A DNA stretch of 64,000 nt from Neptuniibacter pectenicola (GCF_001597735.1 NZ_LUTS01000003.1:62001-126000), one strand, 5' to 3'. Counted from the stretch's first letter, positions 18,404 to 28,689 are shown. Notes: generated from the letters alone by a model not told the origin. Made by a program: numbers and translations.

Positions 18404-19882
18404 ATGGCGACTCCAAAATACAAAGACCTGCGTGACTTTATCCATATGCTGGAAGCGCGCGGCGAACTTAAACGGATTAAACAAGAGATCGATCCCAACC
18501 TTGAAATGACCGAGATTAGTGATCGGACACTCAAAGCGGGCGGTCCTGCACTCCTGTTTGAAAACCCTAAGGGCTATGATTACCCTGTACTGACTAACCT
18601 TTTCGGCACGCCGGAACGGGTTGCCATGGGCATGGGTGAAGACAGTGTTGTCGCGCTGCGCGAGGTGGGTAAACTGCTTGCGCAACTGAAGGAGCCTGAG
18701 CCCCCAAAGGGGATGAAAGACGCATGGGATAAACTACCTATCTTCAAACAAGTTTTGAATATGGGACCTAAAGTGGTTAAGACCGCCGCGTGTCAGAAGC
18801 ATGTTATTGAAGGCGATGATGTAGATCTGAATAAGTTGCCTATTCAAACCTGTTGGCCTGGTGATGCGGCACCGTTGATTACATGGCCATTAGTGATTAC
18901 CCGTGGGCCGAATAAAGAGCGTCAAAACTTAGGTATTTACCGTCAGCAGCTGATTGCGAAAAATAAGTTGATCATGCGTTGGTTGGCGCATCGCGGCGGG
19001 GCGTTAGATTTTCGTGAATGGAAACAGGAGCACCCTGGTGAACCGTTTCCTATCGCGGTGGCTTTGGGTGCTGATCCGGCCACGATTCTTGGTGCTGTAA
19101 CGCCAGTGCCGGATACCTTATCTGAATATGGTTTTGCCGGTTTGCTACGTGGCGGCAAAACGGAAGTGGTTAAATGCTTAGGCAGCGACCTGCAGGTGCC
19201 TGCGAGCGCTGAGTTTATTTTAGAAGGGTATATTCACCCGGATGAGATGGCTGATGAAGGCCCGTTTGGCGACCATACTGGGTATTATAATGAGGTAGAC
19301 AGCTTCCCTGTGTTTACTGTTGAGCGTATTACTCACCGCAGTAACCCTATCTATCACAGTACCTATACCGGAAGACCGCCAGATGAACCGGCGATTTTAG
19401 GCGTAGCGCTGAATGAAGTGTTTGTGCCTATTTTGCAGAAGCAGTTCCCCGAAATTGTTGATTTCTACCTGCCGCCAGAAGGCTGTTCATACCGCATGGC
19501 GGTTGTGACGATTAAGAAGCAATACCCCGGCCATGCAAAACGTATTATGTTGGGGGTTTGGTCTTTCTTGCGCCAGTTTATGTATACAAAGTTTGTCATT
19601 GTTTGTGATGATGATGTAAATGCGCGGGATTGGAATGATGTGATCTGGGCGATTACTACGCGGATGGACCCTCAGCGTGATACGGTGATGATTGATAACA
19701 CGCCTATAGATTATCTTGATTTTGCTTCACCGGTTTCAGGTTTAGGTTCTAAGATGGGTATGGATGCCACGAATAAATGGGAAGGCGAAACCACCCGTGA
19801 ATGGGGAGTGCCTATTGAGATGGATCCTGATGTACAGAAAAAAGTAGATGATATTTGGGCTGATCTGGGTATTCTGGATTAA
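18404..19882 (+). CDS. ubiD: 4-hydroxy-3-polyprenylbenzoate decarboxylase
   Basis: A 492-aa prenylated-FMN-dependent decarboxylase of the UbiD family (E. coli UbiD is 497 aa) that removes the ring carboxylate of the ubiquinone precursor. Conserved stretches include [18 protein letters not shown] and the catalytic region [20 protein letters not shown] with the active-site acidic residues. The C-terminal [15 protein letters not shown] is also typical. The partner that makes prenyl-FMN (UbiX) is not in the window. The next gene starts almost at the stop codon, so both are one operon. Confidence 0.95.
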   Translation: MATPKYKDLRDFIHMLEARGELKRIKQEIDPNLEMTEISDRTLKAGGPALLFENPKGYDYPVLTNLFGTPERVAMGMGEDSVVALREVGKLLAQLKEPEPPKGMKDAWDKLPIFKQVLNMGPKVVKTAACQKHVIEGDDVDLNKLPIQTCWPGDAAPLITWPLVITRGPNKERQNLGIYRQQLIAKNKLIMRWLAHRGGALDFREWKQEHPGEPFPIAVALGADPATILGAVTPVPDTLSEYGFAGLLRGGKTEVVKCLGSDLQVPASAEFILEGYIHPDEMADEGPFGDHTGYYNEVDSFPVFTVERITHRSNPIYHSTYTGRPPDEPAILGVALNEVFVPILQKQFPEIVDFYLPPEGCSYRMAVVTIKKQYPGHAKRIMLGVWSFLRQFMYTKFVIVCDDDVNARDWNDVIWAITTRMDPQRDTVMIDNTPIDYLDFASPVSGLGSKMGMDATNKWEGETTREWGVPIEMDPDVQKKVDDIWADLGILD

Positions 19883-19885
19883 GTG

Positions 19886-20926
19886 ATGGCTCACCAAATC
19901 GTTATTGAAAATATTGGCCATAGCCTCACCGGCCAATCAGGTGAAACCTTATTAGAGAGTCTTCAGCGCCATGGCTATAAACTTCGAGTAGGGTGTAGAA
20001 ATGGCGTGTGTGAAATTTGTGAAGTTAGGCTGATAGAAGGCGAAATTGTACAAAGCTATCCTGAAAAGAAGCTGATGTTAAGCAACACGATAAATCAGAC
20101 GTCAGAGGGTGTGTTTGCGTGTACATGTCGGCCTTTAAGTGACGTTAGGGTGAAAATAGAGGGGCTGGAATGCCCTGGAGAATTGTTAGTGAAAAAACTG
20201 TTATGTGATATTACAGCGATTGAAAAGCTGAATGCAGATGTTTACCGTGTGCGGCTTCAGTTGCCTGCTACAGCATCTATGTCGGCCGAGTTCTATGCCG
20301 GTCAATATTTAGACCTTATTCTCCCTAGTGGGAAGCAGGCGTCCTTCTCAATAGGCTCTGCACCGGATCAAGGGCGTAATGTAGAGCTGCATATTCGCCA
20401 TATCCCCGACAGCGAGATGTCTAATAATATTATTCATCATCTGCAGAATGAGAAGACGGTAGAAATCGAGATTCCTAAAGGGGATTGTTATCTACAAGCG
20501 CATAAGATCAGCCCTGATACGCGTCTTATTTTTGCGGCTGCGAGTACAGGATTTGCGCAAGTTAAAAGTGTGGTCGAACACCTGCTGGCTAACCAGTTTA
20601 GTAATCCGATCTATATCTACTGGGGCGCACGGGTAGAGGATGATATTTACTTAAGTAACCTGCCGTTACAGTGGGCTGCCGAGCATACTAATGTGCATTT
20701 TGAGCGGGTTGTGAGCGAGTCCGAGAATAGCCCTAATTGGGCTGGGCGCATCGGTTTGCTGCCTTCTGCTATTTTGGATGACTTTAGCGATTTTGAGAAT
20801 GTAGAGATCTTTGCCAGCGGCTCACCTGCGATGGTTTATGCATTGCTTGAGGCCTGTGAGGCGAAGGGCTTTAAGGAAGAAAATATGCATTCCGATGTGT
20901 TTGCTTACGCGCCGCGGAATAAATAG
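19886..20926 (+). CDS. [2Fe-2S] ferredoxin-flavin NAD(P)H reductase
   Basis: A 346-aa soluble electron-transfer protein. Residues 1-95 are a plant-type ferredoxin domain with Cys37, Cys42 and Cys45 (VGCRNGVCEICEV) and Cys79 (FACTC) as cluster ligands. The rest is an FNR-like module: an FAD-binding barrel (AGQYLDLILPSGKQASFSIGS) and a nucleotide-binding domain (LIFAAASTGFAQVKSV, EIFASGSPAMVYALLEAC). This matches the CDP-6-deoxyglucoseen-reductase-like family found beside ubiD in Pseudomonas. The ATG at 19886 sits four bases after the ubiD stop; a GTG one codon earlier is possible. The context suggests electron supply to an oxygenase, possibly in quinone metabolism. The electron acceptor is unknown. 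Confidence 0.85.
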   Translation: MAHQIVIENIGHSLTGQSGETLLESLQRHGYKLRVGCRNGVCEICEVRLIEGEIVQSYPEKKLMLSNTINQTSEGVFACTCRPLSDVRVKIEGLECPGELLVKKLLCDITAIEKLNADVYRVRLQLPATASMSAEFYAGQYLDLILPSGKQASFSIGSAPDQGRNVELHIRHIPDSEMSNNIIHHLQNEKTVEIEIPKGDCYLQAHKISPDTRLIFAAASTGFAQVKSVVEHLLANQFSNPIYIYWGARVEDDIYLSNLPLQWAAEHTNVHFERVVSESENSPNWAGRIGLLPSAILDDFSDFENVEIFASGSPAMVYALLEACEAKGFKEENMHSDVFAYAPRNK

Positions 20927-20959
20927 GCGGCTATCTTGCCTGTCTAGATTTAGAGGTAC

Positions 20960-20988
20960 AAAAAAGGGATGCATTGCATCCCTTTTTT
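20960..20988. terminator. Bidirectional terminator, reductase / hemY
   Basis: A symmetrical element: A-tract, GGGATGC, ATT loop, GCATCCC, T-tract. It serves the plus-strand reductase and the minus-strand hem operon. Confidence 0.95.
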
Positions 20989-21006
20989 AGTTGTTAAGCC
21001 TAAGCG

Positions 21007-22254
21007 CTATGCTTTTTCTTGCTCGGGCATAGGCAGTTCTGGCAGCCCAGATGCAACAAGGTTTAAATTTTGTTGTAACAGTACTTGCGCACGATCATTG
21101 TCACCTAAATGGCGAAGTAAGCGGGCAAGTTCGGCTAACGTTTCAGAGCTGGGATCTAATGCTAAGCTTTGTTCAAAATACTTAACGGCTTGCCCCCAAT
21201 GCTGGTTACGCATAGAGAGTCGACCTAATGTCAGTTGTAGACTTGGGCTGTCGTCGTGTGATTTAAGCCAGCCACGCGCAGTATCTAACTGCTTCTTCGC
21301 ATTCTCACCGCTTAGGCGACCGTATAGATTCACAAGCTTATCATCCCAGTTACGCTTGAGAAGATCTTTAAGGCTCTGCTCGGCACGGCTTTCGGCGCCA
21401 AGAGAGACCAGCAGTTCGGTATAGCGTTGAACTAAGTCGCCATCCCGTGATAAGTCGCTCGGCAGGTCGTTCCATGCCTTGCCTAAGGCCTTAAGGCGAT
21501 CGTCATTGCTGGTTTCAACGGGCAGCTTGTTGATGCTCTCTTCCAGTAATTGACCGTAGCAATCGCGGCTGAGCTGACTGAGTTCGTCCTCTTTAAGTGC
21601 TTGATGCTTGCGCAGTATTGGAATGAGTTTAGACAGTGCTTGCCAATCCTTCAGTCGCAGATAGATATCTTTTAGCAGCTTCATTACATAGGTGTTTTTC
21701 GGCGCTAAGGTCCGTAGACGCAGGAGCGTTGCTAAGCAAGGCTCTAACTGACCACGGGATAGTTGTATCTCTGCTTGCGATATTGCAACCGTCACTTCGG
21801 CTTCTGGCGTTGAATTTCGTGCTTTTTGTAATAGCTCGTCGGTCGCTTGCTCGTTGTTTTGCTCATGGGCCGCGCGCGCAGCCGCTAAGTAGTTAACCAG
21901 CGGCAGGTCTGAGCGTTCAGCGGCTTGTGCCAGCTGTTTCTGTGCTTGAGCCCAGTTCCCTTCTGATAAGGAGGTAAGGCCTTTCAGGGTCTTGCGGCGG
22001 CTAATTAAATGGTTACGGTGATCTTTCCACGCTTTGAGTTTAGTCGTCGGCAGTTTTGTATGGGTGATCACATTGATAACCCAGTGCAATACGATAAAGG
22101 TAATGAGCAGTGCTACCAACAGTACCCATAAACTGGTTTCAATGGTGGTTTGATTATAAGCGATCAGGACATAGCCGGAGTCCTGAATCATCAGCTCACC
22201 GACAAAGGCACCCGCGCCTAAAATAACCAACAGAATGAGGAACAAAATCTTCAT
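21007..22254 (-). CDS. hemY: HemY, TPR-containing membrane protein of the hem operon
   Basis: A 415-aa inner-membrane protein with two N-terminal transmembrane segments (about residues 2-24 and 42-64) and a cytoplasmic or periplasmic helical part rich in TPR-like repeats, for example near SLALDPSSETLAELARLLRHLGDNDRAQVLL. It is not the protoporphyrinogen oxidase also called HemY in Gram-positives. Its exact role in haem biosynthesis is unsettled. It is the last gene of hemCDXY, and its start overlaps the hemX stop (TAATG). Confidence 0.92.
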   Translation of the reverse strand: MKILFLILLVILGAGAFVGELMIQDSGYVLIAYNQTTIETSLWVLLVALLITFIVLHWVINVITHTKLPTTKLKAWKDHRNHLISRRKTLKGLTSLSEGNWAQAQKQLAQAAERSDLPLVNYLAAARAAHEQNNEQATDELLQKARNSTPEAEVTVAISQAEIQLSRGQLEPCLATLLRLRTLAPKNTYVMKLLKDIYLRLKDWQALSKLIPILRKHQALKEDELSQLSRDCYGQLLEESINKLPVETSNDDRLKALGKAWNDLPSDLSRDGDLVQRYTELLVSLGAESRAEQSLKDLLKRNWDDKLVNLYGRLSGENAKKQLDTARGWLKSHDDSPSLQLTLGRLSMRNQHWGQAVKYFEQSLALDPSSETLAELARLLRHLGDNDRAQVLLQQNLNLVASGLPELPMPEQEKA

Positions 22255-23570
22255 TAGGATGCTCCCTGTTCCTTAAGCTTCGCCATCTGAGATAGGTAGC
22301 CTTTAAGTGTGCGCAGTGAGCCTGAAATATCGGGCATCTCCGCGGTAACTTTTACACCCTGTAACTCGGTGATGCCGTTTAGCAGGCTTTGGGTTGTACT
22401 GTCTTTCTCTTCAAAGTAGGTGGCGATCCAGCCGTGTGCTTTTTCTAAGCTGGCGTCATAGGAGGCCTGTTTACGTTGTAGAAGTGCCAGTTGTGCCTGT
22501 TCTAGCATTAAATGCAGGTTCTGTTGCAGGTAATAGGATTGCTCAGGTGAGAGTAATGGCTCAATAGGTTCGTCTCGGTGTTGAATTACGACCAGTTTAT
22601 CGAGCTTGTCGACCGCTTTGCCCCATGAGGCTTCTAAGCCTGCGGTCCAAGATTCAGAGACTGAATCCGGCGTCACCTCTTCCAGTAGGTCGGGTAGTTT
22701 GCGTTGCTCCGAAATAGGGATGAGCCGTAGGTTTGGCACTTGGTTATTAAGTGCGCCTAATTTTAAAAACACCCCTTCCGTATCAAGGGCTGGAACCGCT
22801 TCTAGAGCAGCGATATCAGCGGCAAGTGCTTTACGCACTTCATAGATGGAAACGTCATCGGTCTCTTTTAGAATCTTATCGGCTGACTTGAGCAGTTTAA
22901 TCGCGCCTTCAGTGGTTTGTTCCATCAATACGCGTTGATTGGCGAGGCGTAGCAAATACTCAACTTCCGCCAGTAGCCAATCTTTACGAGAGGTGTTTTG
23001 TGTGGCGGTGACTTGTTGAATGCTTTTGGTTAAACGGGCTTGAAGCTCATCAATATTGTTTTTGTCCGCTTGGCTTTGTGCTTGTAGCTGGCCAAGTTTT
23101 TGATTCATGCTGGCCAGTGACTGATCGATGGCGCTACGAGCGTCGCTTAGGGATGCGCTGACTTGAGCTTCAATGGCGGCGTTGTTTTGCTCTACACTGC
23201 TGTTTTGCTGCAGGGATAGCCAGTAAAGATAGCCGGCTGCGCCAAGGGCAATAATAGATAAAGGTAGGGCGAGCTTGCCAGGCCATGTGGCGCGTTGTTT
23301 CTCTTGCTTGGCGAGCTTTTCGGCCACGACTTCGTTGGCCGCCGCTGTTTTGTTGATTTCAGCATTTTTAACCGCTTCATCGATCGCGTCGTTGACGTCT
23401 GCCTCGTCGTTCGGCGGTGTCGGATCTTTGGCGTTATCTTTTGAGTCTAAGGTGGCCGTTTCTTCGACGGTTTCCTTCGTCTCTTCCGTCGCCTCATCTA
23501 ACACGTCAGACGTATGTGATTTTGGCGCTTCAGTGCTCTCTTCCTGTGGCGTTTTCTTCTTGTCGCTCAT
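22254..23570 (-). CDS. hemX: HemX, membrane protein of the hem operon
   Basis: A 438-aa single-pass membrane protein. The first 95 residues are acidic, low-complexity and probably disordered (SDKKKTPQEESTEAPK onward). A transmembrane segment follows at about residues 100-120 (LALPLSIIALGAAGYLYWL), then a coiled coil and a helical domain. Often annotated as a uroporphyrinogen-III C-methyltransferase-like protein, it lacks a recognisable methyltransferase motif, so that name should not be taken literally. It is translationally linked to hemY and lies 23 bp after hemD. Confidence 0.92.
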   Translation of the reverse strand: MSDKKKTPQEESTEAPKSHTSDVLDEATEETKETVEETATLDSKDNAKDPTPPNDEADVNDAIDEAVKNAEINKTAAANEVVAEKLAKQEKQRATWPGKLALPLSIIALGAAGYLYWLSLQQNSSVEQNNAAIEAQVSASLSDARSAIDQSLASMNQKLGQLQAQSQADKNNIDELQARLTKSIQQVTATQNTSRKDWLLAEVEYLLRLANQRVLMEQTTEGAIKLLKSADKILKETDDVSIYEVRKALAADIAALEAVPALDTEGVFLKLGALNNQVPNLRLIPISEQRKLPDLLEEVTPDSVSESWTAGLEASWGKAVDKLDKLVVIQHRDEPIEPLLSPEQSYYLQQNLHLMLEQAQLALLQRKQASYDASLEKAHGWIATYFEEKDSTTQSLLNGITELQGVKVTAEMPDISGSLRTLKGYLSQMAKLKEQGAS

Positions 23571-23593
23571 CTGTCGATTTCCGCAAAAGTCAG

Positions 23594-24379
23594 TTACTGC
23601 AACAAGGCGGTGATCATTGATTGATCATCAGGGCCTGCTGCTGTGGTTATTCTTGTGAATCCTGCTGATTCAGCGTCGTGCTTGATGCGTTCACTTGGCA
23701 CTATAAGATGGCATTTTAATAGTGAATCAGTGCTGAATTGTTGTTGGCTTCCTTTAGCGATGCTCATCAGGTTGTGTAAACCCTCTCCACTACTGATGAG
23801 AATGGCATCAAGCTTATTCTTATATAAGGCTTCAGCAACCTCGCCATCTTTGTATGTCGGTTGTTCCCGGCGATAGAGTTCAGCATAGCTAACCTCGGCG
23901 CCTCGTGCACGCAGTTCTTCGGCCAATTTCTCACGACCGCCTTCCCCGCGTATAATAAGTACTTTCTCCCCGCTGATGTTGTTGAGTGCTGGTGAGGCGA
24001 GGAGTGTCTCTGAATCGTAGCCTAATGGGCTGTGATAGGCATCTATACCATAGTTGCTGAGGGCGTTAGCACTTTGCTTGCCTATGGCTAGCCATTTTAT
24101 GCCGATGGGCAGCTGTGGCCAATATTGATCAATCCAATTATAGCCGTTATGTACCGCATTTGGGCTGACAAAGATTAGATGTTGAAAGTGATCTAAATCT
24201 ATTATCTGTTGCTTTAATCTGTGGTAATTCGCATCAGACTCAGTAATCGGGCTGATTTTGAGCAGAGGAAAGGCAATGGGCTCCGCGCCTTGGCTGCGGA
24301 GCGCTTGGAGTAATTTGGATGCCTGATGGTGCGGTCGTGTAACGAGCACTCTCAGGCCGGTTAAACAATCTGTTGGCAT
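23594..24379 (-). CDS. hemD: Uroporphyrinogen-III synthase
   Basis: A 261-aa enzyme that cyclises hydroxymethylbilane with inversion of ring D to form uroporphyrinogen III. Sequence is poorly conserved in this family, but the two-lobe pattern is visible: LRVLVTRPHHQASKLLQALR at the start, LIFVSPNAVHNG, WLAIGKQSANAL, and the second-lobe ILISSGEGLHNL. It lies three bases after hemC in the hem operon, which fixes the call. Confidence 0.93.
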   Translation of the reverse strand: MPTDCLTGLRVLVTRPHHQASKLLQALRSQGAEPIAFPLLKISPITESDANYHRLKQQIIDLDHFQHLIFVSPNAVHNGYNWIDQYWPQLPIGIKWLAIGKQSANALSNYGIDAYHSPLGYDSETLLASPALNNISGEKVLIIRGEGGREKLAEELRARGAEVSYAELYRREQPTYKDGEVAEALYKNKLDAILISSGEGLHNLMSIAKGSQQQFSTDSLLKCHLIVPSERIKHDAESAGFTRITTAAGPDDQSMITALLQ

Positions 24380-24382
24380 AGG

Positions 24383-25324
24383 TTAAGCGTTAGGTGTGTT
24401 GTAGACAGCGTCTAGGATTGTTTTTGCGCCGGCAGCTAATAGACGATCGGCTACTTTAATGCCCATCGCTTCTGCGTCTTCCGGCTTGCCTGTTTCTTCA
24501 TCTCTAAGGATAAGTGTGCCGTCAGGTTTAGCGACTAAGCCGCGTAAGTAAAGCTCGCTGTTGTCATCGTTTAGGGTTGCATAACAGGCGATGGGCACTT
24601 GGCAGCCACCCTCTAATCGGCGGTTCATGGCGCGCTCTGCGGTCACTCTCCATGCGGTTTCTTGATCATGCAACGGCTGTAGTAGTGCAATTAGCTCGGC
24701 ATCATCTGTGCGGCACTCGATACCGACAGCGCCTTGTCCGCCCGCAGGTAGGCTCACGTCTACAGAGATCTCTGAACGGATACGTTCAGGCATTTTTAAA
24801 CGTAACAGCCCCGCGGTTGCTAAGATAATGGCATCGTATTCCCCGTCATCTAACTTGCGTAAGCGTGTGTTGACGTTGCCGCGTAGCCAGTTGATCTTAA
24901 GGTCGGGACGTCTTTCCCTGATCTGTGCTTCGCGCCTAAGAGAAGAGGTGCCAACGATAGCGCCTTCAGGTAGTTCATCAATGCTGTTGTAGTGATTAGA
25001 TACAAAGGCATCGGTGGGGCGTTCGCGTGGACAGATAACGGCCAAGCCTAAGCCCTGTGGGAACTCCATCGGTACATCTTTCATGGAATGAACGGCGATA
25101 TCCGCATCGCCTGCTAGCATAGACTCTTCTAACTCTTTAACAAAAAGGCCTTTGCCGCCCACTTTGGCTAAGGGGGCATCGAGTATTTTGTCGCCTTTAG
25201 AGACTATGCCAAGAATTTCAACCTTGATGCCTGAATGATGGCGTTCAAGTTCAGCTTTAACATATTCAGCTTGCCAAAGGGCAAGTGGGCTTTTTCGGGT
25301 TGCAATACGGATAGTTCTGCTCAT
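24383..25324 (-). CDS. hemC: Porphobilinogen deaminase
   Basis: A 313-aa enzyme that polymerises four porphobilinogens into hydroxymethylbilane. Cys241 ([11 protein letters not shown]) corresponds to the cysteine that carries the dipyrromethane cofactor. The substrate-binding basic residues are in [10 protein letters not shown] and [10 protein letters not shown], and the catalytic aspartate in HSMKDVP. The reading frame stays open 61 codons upstream, overlapping argH on the other strand, but family alignment places the start at [15 protein letters not shown] (ATG at 25322-25324). It is the first gene of hemCDXY and divergent from argH. Confidence 0.96.
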   Translation of the reverse strand: MSRTIRIATRKSPLALWQAEYVKAELERHHSGIKVEILGIVSKGDKILDAPLAKVGGKGLFVKELEESMLAGDADIAVHSMKDVPMEFPQGLGLAVICPRERPTDAFVSNHYNSIDELPEGAIVGTSSLRREAQIRERRPDLKINWLRGNVNTRLRKLDDGEYDAIILATAGLLRLKMPERIRSEISVDVSLPAGGQGAVGIECRTDDAELIALLQPLHDQETAWRVTAERAMNRRLEGGCQVPIACYATLNDDNSELYLRGLVAKPDGTLILRDEETGKPEDAEAMGIKVADRLLAAGAKTILDAVYNTPNA

Positions 25325-25490
25325 AAAAGTTGTCTCTAGCACGACATTTGGAATATTTGTTGTTAATTGTATCAGATTGCCGTGCTTGTTATAGCCGCGT
25401 GAAGTCAAAGGGCGTGATATAATGTTGCGCAAATTTATAGAGTCAGCCTGATTTAGGTTGAAGCATAACTGAGCTATTAGAGGTTTTCCC
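25325..25490. promoter_or_regulatory. hemC-argH divergent promoter region
   Basis: These 166 bases lie between the divergent hemC and argH starts and must hold both promoters. The plus strand has GATATAATG (about 25417-25425), a strong -10 match (TATAAT) that would serve argH. The minus strand is AT-rich around 25350-25375. No regulator site was recognised. Confidence 0.5.
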
Positions 25491-26885
25491 ATGAGTGATA
25501 AAACCAACCAGCAGTGGGGTGGTCGTTTTAATGAGCCAACTGATGCGTTCGTGGCACGTTTTACAGCATCGGTAGAGTTTGATCAGCGCATGTATCTGCA
25601 GGATATTCGCGGTTCTATTGCCCATGCAAAAATGCTGACCCAAGCGGGTGTGTTAACGGAGCAAGAGCGTGACGATATTATTCGTGGGTTAGGCGAAATT
25701 CGCGTTGAGATTGAACGGGGTGAATTTGAATGGTCTATCGCACTGGAAGATGTGCATATGAACATCGAAGCCGCACTGACCGCTAAAATTGGCATTACAG
25801 GTAAAAAATTGCATACGGGTCGTTCGCGTAATGATCAGGTTGCTACCGATATTCGACTATACCTACGGGATGAGATCGATCTGATTTTGCCTGAGATTAC
25901 ACGTTTACAGCAAGGTTTGTTGACCTTGGCTGAAGGCGAGGCCGACACTATTATGCCCGGCTTTACTCATCTGCAAACGGCACAACCTGTGACATTTGGT
26001 CACCACTTACTCGCATGGTTTGAAATGCTAAGCCGTGACTACAGCCGTTTTGTTGATTGTCGTGAGCGTGTCAATATTATGCCTCTAGGTGCCGCTGCTC
26101 TGGCTGGAACGACGTATCCTATTCAGCGTGATTTAACCTGTGAGCTACTTGGCTTTAGTGCACCTGCAGAAAACTCCCTTGATGCGGTATCCGATCGTGA
26201 TTTTGCGATTGAATTTTGTGCGGCGTCTAGTGTGTTGTTGATGCACATGACGCGTATGTCCGAAGAGTTGGTTTTATGGACATCGGCGCAGTTTAACTTC
26301 ATTAACTTGCCGGATCGTTTCTGCACAGGCTCCTCCATTATGCCGCAGAAGAAAAATCCAGATGTGCCTGAATTGGTGCGTGGTAAGAGTGGTCGTGTCT
26401 ATGGTCACTTGATGAGTCTACTTACGCTGATGAAATCTCAGCCTTTGGCTTACAACAAAGATAACCAAGAAGATAAAGAGCCGTTGTTTGATACGATCGA
26501 TACGGTTAAAGGTTGTTTGCGTGCGTTTGCCGACATGGTGCCCGCATTAGAATCGAAGAAAGAGAGCATGCGAGAAGCGGCGTTACGTGGATTCTCTACT
26601 GCTACGGATTTGGCTGATTATCTTGTGCGTAAAGGGATGCCATTCCGTGATGCCCATGAAGTGGTTGGTAAGTCAGTGGCTTACGGTATCGCGCAGAATA
26701 AAGATTTGGGTGAAATGAGCTTAGAAGAGTTGGTTCAGTTCTCTGACACGATTGAGCAGGATGTGTTTGACGTATTGAGTCTGGAAGGTTCTGTGGCGGC
26801 ACGTGACCATATTGGTGGTACAGCCCCTGATCAAGTACGCGCTGCGGTAAAACGCGGTCAGGCTAAACTGGATCAGCGTGCTTAA
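25491..26885 (+). CDS. argH: Argininosuccinate lyase
   Basis: A 464-aa fumarase/aspartase-superfamily enzyme that splits argininosuccinate into arginine and fumarate, the last step of arginine synthesis. The superfamily signature [12 protein letters not shown] (residues about 280-291) contains the catalytic serine, and the conserved [11 protein letters not shown] carries the histidine near residue 160. Length is normal (E. coli 457). It starts with a good AGAGG-containing leader and ends at a strong terminator. Adjacency to hemC is also seen in Pseudomonas. Confidence 0.97.
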   Translation: MSDKTNQQWGGRFNEPTDAFVARFTASVEFDQRMYLQDIRGSIAHAKMLTQAGVLTEQERDDIIRGLGEIRVEIERGEFEWSIALEDVHMNIEAALTAKIGITGKKLHTGRSRNDQVATDIRLYLRDEIDLILPEITRLQQGLLTLAEGEADTIMPGFTHLQTAQPVTFGHHLLAWFEMLSRDYSRFVDCRERVNIMPLGAAALAGTTYPIQRDLTCELLGFSAPAENSLDAVSDRDFAIEFCAASSVLLMHMTRMSEELVLWTSAQFNFINLPDRFCTGSSIMPQKKNPDVPELVRGKSGRVYGHLMSLLTLMKSQPLAYNKDNQEDKEPLFDTIDTVKGCLRAFADMVPALESKKESMREAALRGFSTATDLADYLVRKGMPFRDAHEVVGKSVAYGIAQNKDLGEMSLEELVQFSDTIEQDVFDVLSLEGSVAARDHIGGTAPDQVRAAVKRGQAKLDQRA

Positions 26886-26911
26886 GCTCGTTTAGGTACG
26901 TCTGTAGGTAG

Positions 26912-26941
26912 AAAAACGCACCTTAGTCGGTGCGTTTTTTT
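26912..26941 (+). terminator. argH terminator
   Basis: AAAAACGCACC (26912-26922) pairs with GGTGCGTTTTT (26929-26939) around TTAGTC, followed by T's. The A-tract on the other side means it could also serve convergent gcvR. Confidence 0.95.
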
Positions 26942-27002
26942 GTTGGGCGCTACTGTGTTTCTGTACACCTTAAATAAAACGGTGATGGCTGCGCCGCGGT
27001 GC

Positions 27003-27521
27003 TTATGTGTTAAAGACAATATCAACCATTAAATCGTTAGCGATGTTCTCAATCGACGCCTGAAGGGCATCAATATCTAACGTGGTGCTGGCTAACAGGT
27101 CCGCCTCGGCTTTAAATAGTAGTTCAGCAGACATGGAGCCAGATACCAGTTCAGTTGTTAGGCGTTCAACGTTGACATGGTGCTTTGCTAATACGCTGGA
27201 GATGTCCCGTACGATCCCCGGCTTGTCATGACCCACCAGCTCTAATGTAAAATGTTGCGTGAGTGCGTTATTCTCCGGGCTATCAGAGCGTTCTACGGTG
27301 ACTTTAAGGCCTTGGGTTTCTAACGCCTCTAATGCGTTAATTAATTGGTCGGCATGCTTTTCTGGAACTTCAGTAATGAGAATGCCCGCAAACTTGCCGG
27401 CCAAACGTGACATGCCAGACTCTAACCAGTTACCGCTATTATTTGCGATGGTTTGTGCTAGCATCTCCACCAACCCAGGCTTGTCCGGGCCGATGACGGT
27501 TAATACGAGAGATGTCATCAT
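27003..27521 (-). CDS. gcvR: Glycine cleavage system regulator, ACT-domain protein
   Basis: A 172-aa protein made of two ACT domains: the first opening with LVLTVIGPDKPGLVEMLAQ, the second with FTLELVGHDKPGIVRDIS. This is the GcvR layout. In E. coli, GcvR binds glycine and antagonises the activator GcvA to repress the glycine cleavage operon. gcvT and gcvH lie about 8 kb away in this window, which fits, but no gcvA is seen here. Two ATG codons in a row open the gene. It is divergent from the AEC permease. A different ACT-family regulatory role is possible. Confidence 0.75.
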   Translation of the reverse strand: MMTSLVLTVIGPDKPGLVEMLAQTIANNSGNWLESGMSRLAGKFAGILITEVPEKHADQLINALEALETQGLKVTVERSDSPENNALTQHFTLELVGHDKPGIVRDISSVLAKHHVNVERLTTELVSGSMSAELLFKAEADLLASTTLDIDALQASIENIANDLMVDIVFNT

Positions 27522-27576
27522 AATTCTGCTCCACTCTGTTGCGTCATTATTTATTTTATAAAAGTACTATACCATT

Positions 27577-28506
27577 ATGATTGAGATAATCAGTGCCTTG
27601 TGGCCCGTATTTGCGTTGATTCTATTGGGGTATGTTGCCAAAAGGGCGCAGTTCCCCGGTGAAGCGTTTTGGCGACAAGCGGAAAAGGCCACCTATTTTA
27701 TTCTGTTCCCTATTTTGTTGGTGACGCGGCTGTCTACAACCGATATGTCGGTTGTAGATCTGGGCGCTGTTGGCCTAACGATATTGTTAATGGTGTTTAT
27801 TGCCAGCGTCTTAGCGTTTATTGTCCGGTTGTTCACGGACTTTGATGCGGCAGGCTTTACCTCTCTCTATCAAGGGTCTGTACGGTTTAATGTTTATGTG
27901 GGTCTGGCGGCATCTGCAACGCTGTATGGGAGCTTAGGTCTCGCCGTGGGGGCCGTTGTGATGGCAATCATGATCCCGCTGCTTAACTTGTGCTGTGTGT
28001 TAGTCTTTTCTGTTTTTACCCATAAAACCGGTAATATCAGCTCCATTTTCTTGGCGATCACTAAAAACCCTCTGATCATTAGTAGTTTATTGGGTTTACT
28101 GCTGAATCAGACGGGGGTGGGGTTTCCTGTGGTATTGGAGCCAGTGGCGGATCTGTTAAGCCGTATGGCGTTACCACTGGGTTTGCTTTCGGTGGGGGCT
28201 GGGCTCAGCTTTCGGGTGTTAGTTAAAAGCGGGAAAGAGATTGGCTGGGCTTCTTTTATAAAATTAGGGCTGATGCCGATTGTTGCTTTTGCGCTGTGCG
28301 CTGTACTTGCCTTAGATGTAGAGAGCGCGGAAATTATTTGGTTATACGCAGCACTTCCAACGGCAACCTCATCTTATATTTTGGCGCGTCAGCTGGGCGG
28401 TGATGCGCCGATGATGGCCGCAATTATTACCGGACAGACGTTAATTTCGATGATTTCCATCCCTGTTGTGTTGATTTTCTTGTCTTTTTTGCAAAAATCA
28501 TTATAA
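27577..28506 (+). CDS. AEC-family transporter
   Basis: A 309-aa integral membrane protein with about ten hydrophobic segments and the inverted-repeat organisation of the auxin-efflux-carrier (AEC) family. Typical features are the N-terminal ALWPVFALILLGYVAKR, a central RFNVYVGLA, and the C-terminal ALPTATSSYILARQLGG. Bacterial members move small organic acids such as malonate or malate; the substrate here cannot be predicted. It is divergent from gcvR, with 55 bp between starts, and nothing follows closely downstream. Confidence 0.85.
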   Translation: MIEIISALWPVFALILLGYVAKRAQFPGEAFWRQAEKATYFILFPILLVTRLSTTDMSVVDLGAVGLTILLMVFIASVLAFIVRLFTDFDAAGFTSLYQGSVRFNVYVGLAASATLYGSLGLAVGAVVMAIMIPLLNLCCVLVFSVFTHKTGNISSIFLAITKNPLIISSLLGLLLNQTGVGFPVVLEPVADLLSRMALPLGLLSVGAGLSFRVLVKSGKEIGWASFIKLGLMPIVAFALCAVLALDVESAEIIWLYAALPTATSSYILARQLGGDAPMMAAIITGQTLISMISIPVVLIFLSFLQKSL

Positions 28507-28635
28507 ATCAGTAAGTAATTGGCTCTTTCTGTGTTTTTGCATTAAGATTAAGTTGTAACTGGCCGATAAGTTCATTAGAGTGATATTTTGTAAACGCTTG
28601 CAAAATACTTTAAATGTGAAAAACTACGCGCCAGC

Positions 28636-28663
28636 CATAAAATAAACGGGCGTTTGTTTTATG
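28636..28663. repeat. Near-perfect 28-bp palindrome
   Basis: CATAAAAT-AAAC-GGGC-GTTT-GTTTTATG: two arms of 12 bases with a single T-G mismatch. It lies 27 bases before the 41-codon ORF and about 130 bases after the AEC transporter gene. It could be an operator, or a poor terminator since no T-run follows. Confidence 0.6.
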
Positions 28664-28689
28664 TACGGTAAACCTCTATAGGCAGGGTA

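Noticed and set aside
20969..21424. 151-codon plus-strand frame opposite hemY
   Set aside because: It begins in the terminator region and is rich in Ser, Arg and Cys, as expected for an antisense reading of a leucine/alanine-rich gene.
25325..25507. 61-codon N-terminal extension of HemC
   Set aside because: It overlaps the divergent argH start and promoter, while the internal ATG gives the conserved family N-terminus.
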